This document shows, in pieces, positions 31,495-45,477 of a stretch of 64,000 nt of DNA. Source of the DNA: Lysobacter sp. BMK333-48F3 (GTDB lineage Bacteria; Pseudomonadota; Gammaproteobacteria; Xanthomonadales; Xanthomonadaceae). Location of the stretch: NCBI RefSeq assembly GCF_019733395.1, contig NZ_JAIHOO010000001.1, positions 4,528,983-4,592,982 of the forward strand, given 5' to 3'. Numbering within the stretch: position 1 is the first letter of the stretch; every line of letters starts with the position of its first letter. Made by a program: the position numbers and the translations under genes. The notes beneath the pieces are model-generated. The model was given only the letters and a program-made list of their open reading frames with translations. It made no database searches and was not told the DNA's origin.

Positions 31495-33773
31495 GCAACG
31501 GCAATCTCCAGGACTACTCCCTGCACGACCTGTTCCGCCTCGAGGTGGAGGGGCAAAGCCAGCTGCTGACCGACGGCCTGCTGCTGCTCGAACGCCAGCC
31601 GACCTCGGCCGCCGAGTTGGAGTCGTGCATGCGCGCGGCGCATTCGCTCAAGGGCGCGGCGCGGATCGTCGGCCTGTCGGCGGCGGTGGCGGTGGCGCAT
31701 GCGATGGAGGATTGCCTGGTCGAGGCCCAGCACGGCCGCATCGTCCTCGACCAGGGCACCATCGACGCCCTGCTCGGCGGCGTCGACCTGCTGGTGCGGA
31801 TCGCCTCGACCCCGGCGGCCGAGGCCGGGCCGTGGATGCAGGACGAGGCGCCCGAGGCGCTGCGTTTCCGCGAGGCGCTCGCGGCGGCCCTGGCCGGCGA
31901 ACGCGCCGCGCCGCCACCCGCGGCGAGCGCCGCGGGCGAAGCGCCCGAGCCAGGCCGGGCGGCGGCGCAGGCGCCCGCAGCGGCCGCGCAGACGGCCGAG
32001 CCGTCCGCCGCCGAGACCGAGGCCGAAGAACGCGTGCTGCGCATCGACGCGCGCAATCTCAACCGCCTGCTCGGCCTGGCCGGCGAATCGCTGGTGGTGT
32101 CGCGCTGGCTGGATCCGTTCCTGCGCTCGCTCAACCGGCTCAAGCAACTGCAGCATGCCGGCGCGCAGGCGCTGGACCGGCTGGCCGAAGCCGCGCCGGC
32201 GCTGGCCCAGGAGCAGCGCGCCGCGGCCTTGCTGCTGCAGGCGCGTACCGCGCTCGGCGAAGCCCAGCACCTGCTCGGCGAGCGCAGTTACCAGCTCGAC
32301 CTGTTCGAACGCCGCTTCGCCAGCGTCGCCCATCGCCTGTACGACGAAGCCTTGGCCAGCCACATGCGGCCCTTCGCCGACGGCACCCGCGGCCTCAACC
32401 GGATGGTCCGCGACGTCGCCCGCGAACTCGGCAAACAGGCCCGGTTGGAGATCGCCGGCGCCAAGACCCAGGTCGACCGCGACGTGCTGGCCAGGCTGGA
32501 GGCGCCGCTCGGCCATCTGCTGCGCAACGCGGTCGACCACGGCATCGAAACGCCCGCCGAACGCATCGCCGCGGGTAAGCCGGTCGAAGGCCGGGTCCGC
32601 CTGGAGGCGCATCATGTCGCCGGGCTGCTGGAGATCGTGGTCGAGGACGACGGGCGCGGGATCGAGGTGGACCGGGTGCGCGAGCTGGTGATCGAGCGCG
32701 GCCTGTCCGACCCGGCCACCGCGCAACGGCTCAGCGAAGCCGAATTGCTGGAGTTCCTGTTCCTGCCCGGCTTCACCCTCAAGCGCACCGTGACCGAAAT
32801 TTCCGGGCGCGGCGTCGGCCTGGACGCGGTGCAGAACATGGTCAAGCAGCTGCGCGGCAGCGTGCGCCTGAGCGTGCGTCCCGAGCAGGGCCTGCGCTTC
32901 CAGTTGCACCTGCCGCTGACCACCTCGGTGCTGCGCGCGCTGGTGGTCGAGATCGGCGGCGAACCCTACGCCTTCCCGCTGGCGCAGATCGCCCGCACCG
33001 CGATCGTCGCGCGCCACGACCTGCAATGGCTGGAAGGGCGCCAGCATTTCGCCCTCGACGGGCGCCGGATCGGCCTGGTCGCGGCGCAGCAGTTGCTCGG
33101 CGGCGAAGCCAAATCGGCGCCCGAGCAACTGCAGGTGGTGGTGCTCGGCGACCGCGGCCGCGCGCACGAATACGGCCTGGCCGTGGACCGCTTCGTCGGC
33201 GTCAGCGAGCTGGTGGTGCAGCCGCTGGATCCGCGCCTGGGCAAGGTCAAGGACATCGACGCCGGCGCCCTGCTCGACGACGGCACGCCGGTGCTGATCG
33301 TCGACGTCGAGGACCTGCTGCGCTCGATCGAACGCCTGGTCTCGACCGGCCACCTGGCCCAGGTGCGCTACGACGACGGCGCCCAGGCCGCGACCCGCAA
33401 GCGGGTGCTGGTGGTCGACGACTCGCTGACCGTGCGCGAACTGGAGCGCAAGCTGATCGAAAGCGGCGGCTATGCGGTGGAAGTGGCGGTGGACGGCATG
33501 GACGGCTGGAACGCGGTGCGCTCCGGCCATTTCGACCTGGTGGTGACCGACATCGACATGCCGCGCATGGACGGCATCGAGCTGGTCTCGCTGATCAAGA
33601 AGGACGCCCGCTTGCGCACCACCCCGGTGATGATCGTGTCCTACAAGGACCGCGAAGAGGACCGCCGCCGCGGCCTGGACTCCGGTGCCGATTTCTATCT
33701 GACCAAGGGCGGTTTCCACGAGGAAGCGCTGCTGCAGGCGGTGGTCGACCTGATCGGCGAGGCCTCGGCATGA
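31491..33773 (+). CDS. wspE: CheA-type hybrid histidine kinase WspE
   Basis: 760 aa. Hpt domain with phospho-His51 in RAAHSLKGAARIVGL; an Ala/Pro/Glu linker (about 130-180); dimerisation and HATPase domains (HLLRNAVDHGIETP as N-box, DDGRGI as G1, GRGVGLDAVQNMV as G2); a CheW-like domain; and a C-terminal receiver with phospho-Asp near 687 in VVTDIDMPRMDG. In Wsp the kinase phosphorylates WspR (cyclase) and WspF (esterase). Start at the ATG overlapping wspD. Confidence 0.94.
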   Translation: MSNGNLQDYSLHDLFRLEVEGQSQLLTDGLLLLERQPTSAAELESCMRAAHSLKGAARIVGLSAAVAVAHAMEDCLVEAQHGRIVLDQGTIDALLGGVDLLVRIASTPAAEAGPWMQDEAPEALRFREALAAALAGERAAPPPAASAAGEAPEPGRAAAQAPAAAAQTAEPSAAETEAEERVLRIDARNLNRLLGLAGESLVVSRWLDPFLRSLNRLKQLQHAGAQALDRLAEAAPALAQEQRAAALLLQARTALGEAQHLLGERSYQLDLFERRFASVAHRLYDEALASHMRPFADGTRGLNRMVRDVARELGKQARLEIAGAKTQVDRDVLARLEAPLGHLLRNAVDHGIETPAERIAAGKPVEGRVRLEAHHVAGLLEIVVEDDGRGIEVDRVRELVIERGLSDPATAQRLSEAELLEFLFLPGFTLKRTVTEISGRGVGLDAVQNMVKQLRGSVRLSVRPEQGLRFQLHLPLTTSVLRALVVEIGGEPYAFPLAQIARTAIVARHDLQWLEGRQHFALDGRRIGLVAAQQLLGGEAKSAPEQLQVVVLGDRGRAHEYGLAVDRFVGVSELVVQPLDPRLGKVKDIDAGALLDDGTPVLIVDVEDLLRSIERLVSTGHLAQVRYDDGAQAATRKRVLVVDDSLTVRELERKLIESGGYAVEVAVDGMDGWNAVRSGHFDLVVTDIDMPRMDGIELVSLIKKDARLRTTPVMIVSYKDREEDRRRGLDSGADFYLTKGGFHEEALLQAVVDLIGEASA

Positions 33774-33835
33774 GCGCGGCGCGACGACGCAACCGGGCAA
33801 TCACCCAATGAAGACAAGGCTATGAGCGGATCGGC

Positions 33836-34851
33836 ATGAGAATCGGCATCGTCAACGACCTCGCGCTCGCGGTCGAGGCGCTGCGCCGCGCGCTGAGCCA
33901 GCGCTCGGACCACACCGTGGTGTGGACCGCGCGCAGCGGCGAGGACGCGGTGGTGCAGTGCGCGCGCAACACCCCCGACCTGGTGCTGATGGACCTGGTC
34001 ATGCCCGGCATGGGCGGGGTCGAGGCGACCCGCCAGATCATGGCGCGCAGCCCTTGCGCGATCCTGGTGGTCACCGCCAGCGTCGGCGGCAACGCGCCGC
34101 TGGTGTTCGAGGCCATGGGCCACGGCGCGCTCGACGCCACCGACGTACCCGCGCTCGGCAGCGACGCGCCGGGCGCGGCCGACGGCCTGCTGGCCAAGAT
34201 CGACCTGATCGGCCGCCTGATCGGCGACCGGCCGGCGCGCGCGCCGCGCATGCCGACCCGCCGCGCCGGCAACGGCGAACGCCTGATCGCGATCGGCGCC
34301 TCCGCCGGCGGCCCGGCGGCGGTGGCCGAGGTGCTCGGCGGCCTGCCGGCGGGATTCCCGGCCGCGATCGCCGTGGTCCAGCACATCGACGAAAAATTCG
34401 CCGGCAGCATGGCCGAGTGGCTGAACCGTTACTCGCCCAACCCGGTGCGGCTGGCCCGCCCCGGCGACGGCCTGGTCGCCGGCGAGGTCCTGCTGGCCGC
34501 GACCAACGAGCATCTGGTGCTGACGCCAGAGGGCGTACTCGACTATACGGCCGAGCCGAAAGAGCAACCTTATCGGCCGTCGGTCGACGTATTCTTCGAC
34601 AGCATCGCCGAGCGCTGGCCGGGCCCGATCGCCGGCGTGCTGCTCAGCGGCATGGGCCGCGACGGCGCCAGCGGCCTGCTCGGCCTGCGCCGCAAAGGCC
34701 ATCCCACCATCGCCCAGGACCGCGCCACCAGCGCGGTCTACGGCATGCCCAAGGCCGCCGCCGAACTCGGCGCCGCGGTCGACGTGTTGCCCCTGGACCG
34801 GATCGCGGCGCGGCTGCGAGTCCTGTTCGGGGATCTACGGAGCGCATCGCA

Positions 34852-34855
<4 letters not shown>
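33836..34855 (+). CDS. wspF: CheB-type methylesterase WspF
   Basis: 339 aa. Receiver with phospho-Asp53 in LVLMDLVMPGMGG; the N-terminal acidic pocket reads IGIVNDLALA, with Asn in place of the first Asp, as in WspF proteins generally. The C-terminal esterase has Ser156 in GASAGGP, His183 in VVQHIDEKF and Asp276 in SGMGRDGASG. It demethylates WspA and damps the pathway; loss in Pseudomonas gives wrinkly colonies. Preceded by a 62-nt gap, the only long one in the operon apart from wspA-wspB. Confidence 0.94.
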
Positions 34856-35862
<1,007 letters not shown>

Positions 35863-35911
35863 GCGCGCACCGCGGGGAACTCGACGACAGCCAGCCCCGG
35901 CGCCGCTGCGC

Positions 35912-36511
35912 TCAGTCCTCCGGCAGCACAATCTTGGCGCAGTCTGGACCGCTCAGCATCGGATCGTCGACGCAGGGCAAGCCGCCGGGCACGCGCTGCG
36001 GATAGCGCGCCGGCGCGTGGCCGCCGCCCCAGCCGGGGAAGTAGGCCGCGGTGCGCGAGGGCCGGCGGTCGATCACGGTGGTGGTCTGGACGAAGTCGCC
36101 GCCGCCGTAACGTTCGATTCGGTAGCCGTGCAGTTCGCTGTAGCCGTAGGCCGGTATCGCCGCGTCGATCCGCACCGAAGGCCGGGCGTAGTGCAGATAG
36201 ACGCCGTCCCGCGCCGGCGGATACGCCCGGTAGCCATGACCGTACCGGCCGCCGCGATAGCCGTCGTCGCCGCGGTCGCGATAGCCGTCGCGGTAACCGT
36301 CGCGATAGGCGCGGCTGTCGCCGCCCGTGGAGCGATACGGCGACGCCGTGGTCCGCGGCCGCACCGTGTCGTAAGGCGCGACCGTCTGCCCCGGCCCCGG
36401 AGTGAAACCGTAGACCTGCACCGCACTGCGCGACTGCGCCGCTGCCGGCATCGCGACCGCGCACAACCAGACCGCGCCGGCCATCGCCAGAATTCGTCGT
36501 GTGCTGCTCAT
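35912..36511 (-). CDS. Secreted Tyr/Arg/Gly-rich protein of unknown function
   Basis: 199 aa. A cleavable signal peptide (AMAGAVWLCAVAMPAAAQ) is followed by a low-complexity stretch of YRDGYRDGYRDRG units (about 68-90) and a C-terminal part with two Cys (LPCVDD and GPDCAKIV) that could pair. No known domain recognised. Convergent with wspR. Confidence 0.7.
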   Translation of the reverse strand: MSSTRRILAMAGAVWLCAVAMPAAAQSRSAVQVYGFTPGPGQTVAPYDTVRPRTTASPYRSTGGDSRAYRDGYRDGYRDRGDDGYRGGRYGHGYRAYPPARDGVYLHYARPSVRIDAAIPAYGYSELHGYRIERYGGGDFVQTTTVIDRRPSRTAAYFPGWGGGHAPARYPQRVPGGLPCVDDPMLSGPDCAKIVLPED

Positions 36512-36762
36512 CGCTCGCTCCGCTGTCCGCCGCTAGGGGCCGCCACGCGGCCGGTGGCGGCGCGGCGACAGGCCGATGGTAGCGCCGCCGGCCGCGTCGA
36601 TCCGCGCGACGCCTGGCGAAACCCGTCGGCATTCAGGCGCCGGTCGGCGGCGGCGCGGCCGCGCGCCGGCACGGCCCGTTCAGACTGGCAGCGAAGAACG
36701 AGTACGAAGCGACCCATGACGAGCGCAGGCAGCCGTCCGCGGCGATTCGCCGCCCCTCCTGC

Positions 36763-38085
36763 CTACTCGTTCCCCTCCGCTGTCTTCTCGCCCCCGGCGC
36801 TCAAGGCCTCGATCGCCGCATCCAGATCCGGATCGCGGCCGCCGCACAAATCGGCGCGGGTCCATTCGATGCGCCGGTCCGGCGTCAGCGGCCGGTCGCC
36901 CAGGTCGCGTCCGTCCGCCGCCCACAGCCCGTGCACCGGCACGGTCAGGGTCCAGCCGCCGGTCAGCTCGAAGTTCTCGCCGCTCAGCAGCTCGCCGGCG
37001 CTGTCGCGGCCGAACAGACGCGCGCCGCTGTACAGGCGCATCGCCCAGGCGAAGCCTTCGCCGGCGCTGGCGGTCTCGCCGTCGATCAGCACCACCACCG
37101 GCGCGCGGTAGCGCGGCTTGCCGGACAAGGGATCGGAGTGGAACACCGCCGCGCCGCGCTGCGCGCCGATCGCCTCGAACACCGCCGCATCGGTATAGGC
37201 GCCGAAGGTCTTCGGCCCCTGGGCGATGTCGGCCGCGCTCGGCCGCCGGCCCAGCGACTGCAGATAGGACCGCGCATACAAGGCGAACACCGGGCGTTCG
37301 CCCGGCTGCATGAAATAGCTGGCCAGGCGCAGCGCCGAGGTATTGCCGCCGCTGTTGCGGCGCAGGTCCAGGATCAGGCCCTGGGTATCGCCCAATTCGC
37401 TCATCGCGCTGTCGGCCAGGGCCGCGGCGCCGTCGTCGAAACGATCCACGCGCAGGTAGCCCAGGCTCAGGCCCTTGCGCGGCGAGTAACGGCTCCAGCG
37501 CCAGCCGGGATGTTCGGCGGCGCTGAGTCCGACTCGGGCGACCTGCAGCGCCCGGGTCTGGCCGGCGCAATGTTGCACGGTCAGCTCGGCGCGACTGCCG
37601 AGCGCCCCGGCCACCGCATCGGCCGGGCTCAGCAGGCGATCGCCCGGGCGCAGGCCTTGCCGCCAGGCGTCGCTCAGCGGCGAGACCTCGACCGCCGTGG
37701 CCGCGCCCTCGACCGTGCCGAAGCGCGCGCCGATGCCGCGCGCACGCGCGGCGCTGCCGGCCGGCGCGGACAGCGCGACATGCGAGACCTTCAGCTCGCC
37801 CAGCATTTGCCCGATCAAGGCCTGGAACGCCGCGTCGTCGCCGACATCGCCCAGGCGGCCGCGGTAACGACGCCCGACCGCGGCCCAGTCCGCACCGTGG
37901 AAACCGGGGTCGTAGAAGTTGCGTTCGACGGTGGACCAGACCTGTTCGAACAGAGGCGCATAAGCCGCGCCCTTCGGCGCGCCGGCCGCGATCCCGGTTC
38001 CCGCCAGCGCCGCCAGCCCGATCGTCGCCGCCCATGCCGTTGCCGCCCGCCGCATCCCTGCCCGCTTGCTCTTGCTTTGCCGCAT
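36763..38085 (-). CDS. S41-family C-terminal processing-type peptidase
   Basis: About 440 aa. A Lys/Arg-rich start and hydrophobic stretch (ATAWAATIGLAALAGTGIAA) act as export signal. N-terminal helical region (FEQVWSTVERNFYDPGFHG), PDZ-like segment (PLSDAWRQGLRPGDRLL), and S41 core with LGYLRVDRF, LILDLRRNSGGN and the catalytic Ser in LIDGETASAGEGFAWAM. Tricorn/CtpA-like periplasmic protease; substrate unknown. Several in-frame starts exist; I chose ATG 38085 because GGGG lies at suitable spacing. Confidence 0.85.
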   Translation of the reverse strand: MRQSKSKRAGMRRAATAWAATIGLAALAGTGIAAGAPKGAAYAPLFEQVWSTVERNFYDPGFHGADWAAVGRRYRGRLGDVGDDAAFQALIGQMLGELKVSHVALSAPAGSAARARGIGARFGTVEGAATAVEVSPLSDAWRQGLRPGDRLLSPADAVAGALGSRAELTVQHCAGQTRALQVARVGLSAAEHPGWRWSRYSPRKGLSLGYLRVDRFDDGAAALADSAMSELGDTQGLILDLRRNSGGNTSALRLASYFMQPGERPVFALYARSYLQSLGRRPSAADIAQGPKTFGAYTDAAVFEAIGAQRGAAVFHSDPLSGKPRYRAPVVVLIDGETASAGEGFAWAMRLYSGARLFGRDSAGELLSGENFELTGGWTLTVPVHGLWAADGRDLGDRPLTPDRRIEWTRADLCGGRDPDLDAAIEALSAGGEKTAEGNE

Positions 38086-38272
38086 CGACCGCATCCCCAG
38101 CGTCGGCGCCGTCGTGGCGCCCCGGACGATGTGATAGCCGATCGCGGCCGCCAGCGGCAATGGCGTTCGTCCCCGCGGCGGACTGCTTGGTCACAGCCCG
38201 GCGCACAACGCGGCCTTCACATCCCCGGGCCTAGGGTGAAGGCGCAGGGGGTGGTCAGCCGGAGAGTGCGTC

Positions 38273-38554
38273 ATGCACGCTGCGCAGCTGCGTTCGCTCA
38301 GCTACTGGGCGAGCCACTACAAGCACGCCCCCTTCTACCGCGAAGGCCTGTCCTTCTCCGACTACGCCCCGGCGATCTATCTCGGCATCGCCGCCCGCGG
38401 CGACCATCCCGAGGCCTGCTTCAAGGACTTGGTGGCCGATCTCGAAGAACGCTACGCCCAGGTCCGGCAGGGCTCGCGGCTGAACTGGATCCGCGCGAGC
38501 GAGGTCGCCGAGGCGGCCTGGCTCAGCATCCACGACGAAGCCGAAGCAGCTTGA
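38273..38554 (+). CDS. Small conserved WASHY/FSDYAPA protein, paralogue 2
   Basis: 93 aa. Same core as the 17523 protein: LSYWASHYKHAPFYREG, FSDYAPAIYLGI, then ERYAQVRQGSRLNWIRASEVAEAAW. It is shorter at both ends. Divergent from the S41 peptidase gene. Function unknown. Confidence 0.75.
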   Translation: MHAAQLRSLSYWASHYKHAPFYREGLSFSDYAPAIYLGIAARGDHPEACFKDLVADLEERYAQVRQGSRLNWIRASEVAEAAWLSIHDEAEAA

Positions 38555-38671
38555 GAACTGACGGGTCGGCCGGCGCCGCTGCAGGCGCAGCGTCGCGATG
38601 CCGTGCAAGCGCGTCGCCGATCCGCGCCGACGCGAGCAGGCCGTGCCCTGAGCTGAGCCGTCCGCTCCCGC

Positions 38672-39985
38672 TTACAGCTGCGCCCGCAACGGCCGCACCA
38701 GCAACTCGCCGATGCGCTGGCCGAGCGGCCGTTTGCGCCACATCGCCGCGGTATAGACCGAGGAATCTTCCAGGTCGCGCTCGAACACCGCCTGCATGCG
38801 CCCGGCGAACTCGCGGTCGAACAGATTCAGGCTGGCCTCGTCGTTGAGCCGGAACGAACGGATGTCGAAGTTGGTCGAACCGACCGAGACGAATTCGCCG
38901 TCCACGATCAGCAGCTTGACGTGCATCATGGTCGGCCGGTACTCGAAGAACTCCACGCCCGCATCCAGCAAGCGCCCCCACTGCGCCTTGGAGGCGTAGC
39001 GCACCACCTCCGAGTCGGTGTGCGCGCCCGGCACCAGGATGCGGATGCGCACGCCGCGATGGCGCGCCTGCAGCAGCGCCAGCAGGATCAGCTCGTCGGG
39101 CACGAAGTAGGACGCGGCCAGGTCGACCTCGCGATCGGAGGCGGCGATCGCCATCAGATACATCAGGTGCATGCTTTCGCTGCCGCTGGCCGGCGAACTC
39201 AGGAACAACTGCGCATCGGTCGAACCGACCGGCGCGAGCGGCGGAAAGTACTCCGGCCCGCGCAGGGCCTGGCCGGTCATCTTGATCCAGTTGTCGTTGA
39301 ACGCGGCCTGGAACTGGCCGACCACCGGTCCTTCGACGCGGAAATGGCTTTCGCGCCAGTGCTCGGCGTCCTGGGCGTGGCCCAGCCACTGGTCGGCGAT
39401 GCCGACGCCGCCGGTGAACGCGACCCGGCCGTCGACCACCAGCAGCTTGCGGTGGGTGCGGTTGTTGAGCCGGTCCCAGGTGTACCAGCGGATCGGCCGG
39501 TATTGCTCGATGCGGACCCCGGCCTGGCGCATCTGCCGCAACAGGTCCTCATCCATCTTGGTGCTGCCTAGCCAGTCCAGGGTGACGTGCACGCGCACGC
39601 CGGCGCGCGCGCGCTCGGACAGGGCTGCGCTGAATTGCTGACCCACCCGCCCCGACCAGTAGATGTAGGTTTCGAAGGTGATCGAGCGCTGCGCCGCGGC
39701 GATCGCCTGCAGCATCGCCGGGAAGATCTCGTCGCCGTTCTGCAGCGCCTCGACCCGGTTGCCGTCGAGAATGGTCGGCCCCAACGCCACCGCCATCTCG
39801 CGGCGGAACTGCAGGTCGGTCACCGAATAAGCATGCGGCGGCAACTGGCGCAGGCGTTTTTCCGGCCCGACCAGATTGACCGACACCAGCAGCGCCAGCG
39901 CGGTCGCCAGCACCGCGATCGCCAGCGCCCACAGCACTTGCTTGCGGCTCCAGCGCTTGCGCTTGATCAGCGAGACCTCGGTCAT
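38672..39985 (-). CDS. Cardiolipin synthase-like phospholipase D-superfamily protein
   Basis: 437 aa. N-terminal membrane anchor (WALAIAVLATALALLVSVNL), then two HKD motifs: THRKLLVVDGRVAFTGG and MHVKLLIVDGEFVSVGS. Both include the HxK(x)4D pattern and the following GG/GS. Architecture fits ClsB/ClsC-type cardiolipin synthases that join phosphatidylglycerol with a second phospholipid; other PLD activities cannot be excluded. pgsA, the supplier of phosphatidylglycerol, is at 52932 but not linked. Confidence 0.88.
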   Translation of the reverse strand: MTEVSLIKRKRWSRKQVLWALAIAVLATALALLVSVNLVGPEKRLRQLPPHAYSVTDLQFRREMAVALGPTILDGNRVEALQNGDEIFPAMLQAIAAAQRSITFETYIYWSGRVGQQFSAALSERARAGVRVHVTLDWLGSTKMDEDLLRQMRQAGVRIEQYRPIRWYTWDRLNNRTHRKLLVVDGRVAFTGGVGIADQWLGHAQDAEHWRESHFRVEGPVVGQFQAAFNDNWIKMTGQALRGPEYFPPLAPVGSTDAQLFLSSPASGSESMHLMYLMAIAASDREVDLAASYFVPDELILLALLQARHRGVRIRILVPGAHTDSEVVRYASKAQWGRLLDAGVEFFEYRPTMMHVKLLIVDGEFVSVGSTNFDIRSFRLNDEASLNLFDREFAGRMQAVFERDLEDSSVYTAAMWRKRPLGQRIGELLVRPLRAQL

Positions 39986-40433
39986 CGGCGGGATACCTGA
40001 ACAACCGGTCGCACTTTACGCCCCGGCTTGCGCCGGCCGCGTCAAGACGCGATCGGTGTTTGCCGGTGCTCGATCAAGCGCCAGTCGCGGCCGTCGCGGC
40101 GATCAGCCGGCCGCAACAGGGAACGCTATGGCGCCTCGCCCGGCCGCAGGCCGAGCGCGCGATGCGCCAGCAGCGCGATGTCCGGCCGGCCCGCCAAGGT
40201 GCGCTGCTCCCGTTCCACCGCGCTCCAGCGCTGCGCGGCGCGGCGGCGCGATCGGGCGAAACCCGCGCTGAACATCGCCGGCCGCGTTAGCGCCGTGCAT
40301 AGCGATCCGCCGCTTGCATTGACGCGGCCCTAGCGAACGCTGATCTAGCTTCGACTCAAGACCGCAGGTTGCGGATGTATCGATCTGCAGTCCCGAACCG
40401 TGAGTGCGCCCCACCGACGCCAAGGAGAATCCC
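39986..40433. other. Divergent intergenic region, 448 nt
   Basis: No coding signature. A weak promoter-like TTGACG is at 40319-40324 without a convincing -10. AAGGAG immediately before 40434 belongs to the DUF1328 gene. Confidence 0.4.
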
Positions 40434-40598
40434 ATGCTTCGCTATGCCGTCATCTTCTTCGTCATCGCCCTGATCGCCGCCGTGCTGGGTTTCACCGGCA
40501 TCGCCGGCACCGCCAGCAGCATCGCCTGGATCCTGTTCGTAGTGTTCCTGGTCCTGGCGGTCATTTCGCTGATCCGCGGCCGCCGTCCGGTCGCCTGA
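40434..40598 (+). CDS. DUF1328 small membrane protein
   Basis: 54 aa with two hydrophobic helices ([17 protein letters not shown] and [19 protein letters not shown]) and a basic end (RGRRPVA). The family (E. coli YtjA type) is common and uncharacterised; stress induction has been reported for relatives. Strong RBS AAGGAG 7 nt before the ATG. Confidence 0.88.
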   Translation: MLRYAVIFFVIALIAAVLGFTGIAGTASSIAWILFVVFLVLAVISLIRGRRPVA

Positions 40599-41032
40599 TC
40601 GATCCGGCCGATACAGGCGCGGCTGGAAACAGGTTCGGCCGACAACAGCTTCGGCCGCCCACCGGAGCGCAGCCGGCACGAACCGGCGCGCTCCTTCTGC
40701 ATCCGGATCGAGCGGCATCTGCGCGCCGATAGCGCGCGCGTCTACGAGGCCCTGCAGGATCGGCGCGCGTCGCAGACGCAGACCTAGGTCGCGCCCGCAA
40801 GCAAGTTCCCTGCCCCAGCCGCTCGCCTGCCCGGCGCCGGCCGTGGCTGCGTTCCAGGGCGCTCGGCATCGTCCTTCTGCCTACGCTGCCGGCGACTGTA
40901 CGGACAGACGCCACGGAGGCTTATAAACGCGAGCGGCCGCACTGCATCCTGGTCTGACGGCGCCCGGGGGCGGATCATGGCGGTCCGTCTGTCTCCGGCG
41001 CGGCTTGCCGCCCCGCCACGATCGAGCGTCTC
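40599..41032. other. Intergenic region, 434 nt
   Basis: Contains several short TTCGGCCG inverted segments just after the DUF1328 gene (40640-40665) that may terminate it. I see no gene. Confidence 0.4.
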
Positions 41033-43705
<2,673 letters not shown>

Positions 43706-44048
43706 GGCTCGAACCGACGCTGCGCCTGCGCGCGATCGAGCAAGCCCGGCATGCGCAAGCCGGCGGCGCGAGCGGCCATCGTCAGCCGCACCGCGCCGCA
43801 CGCGCCGGGCGACGCGCACGGCGCGATCGCGGCCGCAAACACGGCCGCCGTCGCGTTCGCGGGGATCGGTTCCGCACCCGTGTTCTCAGTTTCGCCGACC
43901 CGCCGAAAGTCGAACGCCGGGCCCTGTCCCCCGGCCGCGCCTGCCGCCGTTTGTCAGGGAGCACGACGCCGGGGACGCGTCGCGAGCGCCCGCCGCGCCC
44001 GCCCGTCCAGGCCGTGTCCTTCCTCCGACGCCACAGGACCCAGGCCCC
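43706..44048. other. Intergenic region, 343 nt
   Basis: No coding signature or clear hairpin. It probably carries the promoter of the phasin-like gene. Confidence 0.35.
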
Positions 44049-44456
44049 ATGACCGACACGCCCGCCCCGCCGCAGACCGCCGAGCTCCAGGCCCATATCC
44101 AGCGCGTCACCGAGGCCGCCGCGCAGGCGATCGCCTCGCTGGACCGGGTGTCCGGCGATGCCGCGGGCCAGGTCGCGCAATCGGCCGCCGCCTATTTCGA
44201 CAGCGTCAGCAAGCTCGCCCTGGCCAGCCACGCCGTGCTGCTCAAGCGCATGTCCGAGGAGATGGTCCAGCAGCACACCGCCCAGGCCGCCGAAGACGCG
44301 CTCGGCCTGCTCGCCAGCGATGTCCTGGCCGGCGCCGCCGCCGCAGTGGCCGCAGCGGCCGGCGCGATCGAGGCCGAATCGGCGAGCTTCGCCATCGACC
44401 ACATCGATCAGAGCATCGCCCGCTACACCTCGCTGCTGCACCGGCACGGGCCTTGA
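44049..44456 (+). CDS. Phasin-like helical protein
   Basis: 135 aa, fully helical and Ala-rich without a signal peptide. AAYFDSVSKLALASHAVLLKRMSEEMV and the periodic Ala pattern resemble short phasins (Phasin_2 type) that coat polyhydroxyalkanoate granules. Assignment rests on composition and pattern only. A second, better-supported phasin is at 10196. Confidence 0.5.
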   Translation: MTDTPAPPQTAELQAHIQRVTEAAAQAIASLDRVSGDAAGQVAQSAAAYFDSVSKLALASHAVLLKRMSEEMVQQHTAQAAEDALGLLASDVLAGAAAAVAAAAGAIEAESASFAIDHIDQSIARYTSLLHRHGP

Positions 44457-44772
44457 TCGCCCCCGCCGGCGCGACGCCGACGCCGGCCGGGCAGACAGCC
44501 AAGCGCCGCGGCCGCGTGGCGTGCCGGCGGACGTGAATCCGCGCCCCGCTGCCGCAACCGCCCGGCCGGATGCGGCAACGGCGGCGCTCGCCGATCGGCT
44601 GGCGCTGCGCTCCGGCGTGCCGGCGCTCCGATCGGCGCGCACGCCCGCGCGGCGCCTGCGGTTTCAAACAAAAACAGCCGCAAGCCTCAGGGACTGGCAA
44701 GCTCCGCGACGACGCCGGGCCATCCGGATCGATGCGCAATCCCCCCAAGATCACTCCGCCCCTTCCATCCCC
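44457..44772. other. Intergenic region, 316 nt
   Basis: No gene seen. It contains CAAACAAAAACAGCCGC near 44668, which is AT-richer than its surroundings. Confidence 0.35.
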
Positions 44773-45381
44773 ATGACCCTCCTGTCCAAGCCCATCGCCG
44801 CAACCCTCCTCTCCATTGCCGCCATGACCGGCGCGCCGTCCGCGCGCAGCGCCGAGTTGCCTCCGCTCAGCATCGATCTGAGCAAGTGGCCGCGCATGAC
44901 CTCGACCCAGTTCGGTTGCTACATGGAAAAGACCTTCGGCCACCGCGACCCGCGTTTCAACTGCGCGACCAAGCACTACAAGAACGACGGCGACCCGTGC
45001 CGCAACACCGAGCCCTACTACGAGGGTCCGGCTTTTCCCGACCGCGCGGCCCGCAAAGTGCACCCGCTCGCCACCCGCGTGGAGCTGGACTGGGAACACG
45101 AAGAGCTGCGCGACGTGACCGTGACCCTCAAGGGCACCTGGAACGAAGCGCAGGTGCGCAAGGTCTTCCGCCTGCCGCGCACCGATTCGTTCCGGCTTTC
45201 GGACGCCGAACGCGAGGCCCTGCCCGAACATCTGATGGACACCTCGGTGCAGTATCCGCTCAGCAACGACGATGCCGTCGGCAAGCGCGCCAGCGACCCC
45301 GCCCGCGGCGTGACCTCGGTGTCCTTCATCGGCTTCGAGCATATGGGCGCCGCCGATTTCGAATGCGGCGAGCCCGGTTAA
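44773..45381 (+). CDS. Secreted protein of unknown function
   Basis: 202 aa. Signal peptide (SKPIAATLLSIAAMTGAPSA, cleavage near SARSA). Mature part has five Cys (GCYME, FNCATK, DPCRNT, FECGEPG region) suggesting disulphides, and the segment VTVTLKGTWNEAQVRKVFRLP. No known domain recognised. Start chosen for the signal peptide; ATG 44773 follows CCTTCCATCCCC, a weak ribosome site. Confidence 0.7.
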   Translation: MTLLSKPIAATLLSIAAMTGAPSARSAELPPLSIDLSKWPRMTSTQFGCYMEKTFGHRDPRFNCATKHYKNDGDPCRNTEPYYEGPAFPDRAARKVHPLATRVELDWEHEELRDVTVTLKGTWNEAQVRKVFRLPRTDSFRLSDAEREALPEHLMDTSVQYPLSNDDAVGKRASDPARGVTSVSFIGFEHMGAADFECGEPG

Positions 45382-45477
45382 GCGCCGGGGACCGACGCGG
45401 CTCGCGGCTTGACCTTCCCATCGTGGCAAGCCGGAGGCTGGCAGCGCCGGCGAACCGCCGGCTTACCGGAAACCGCC

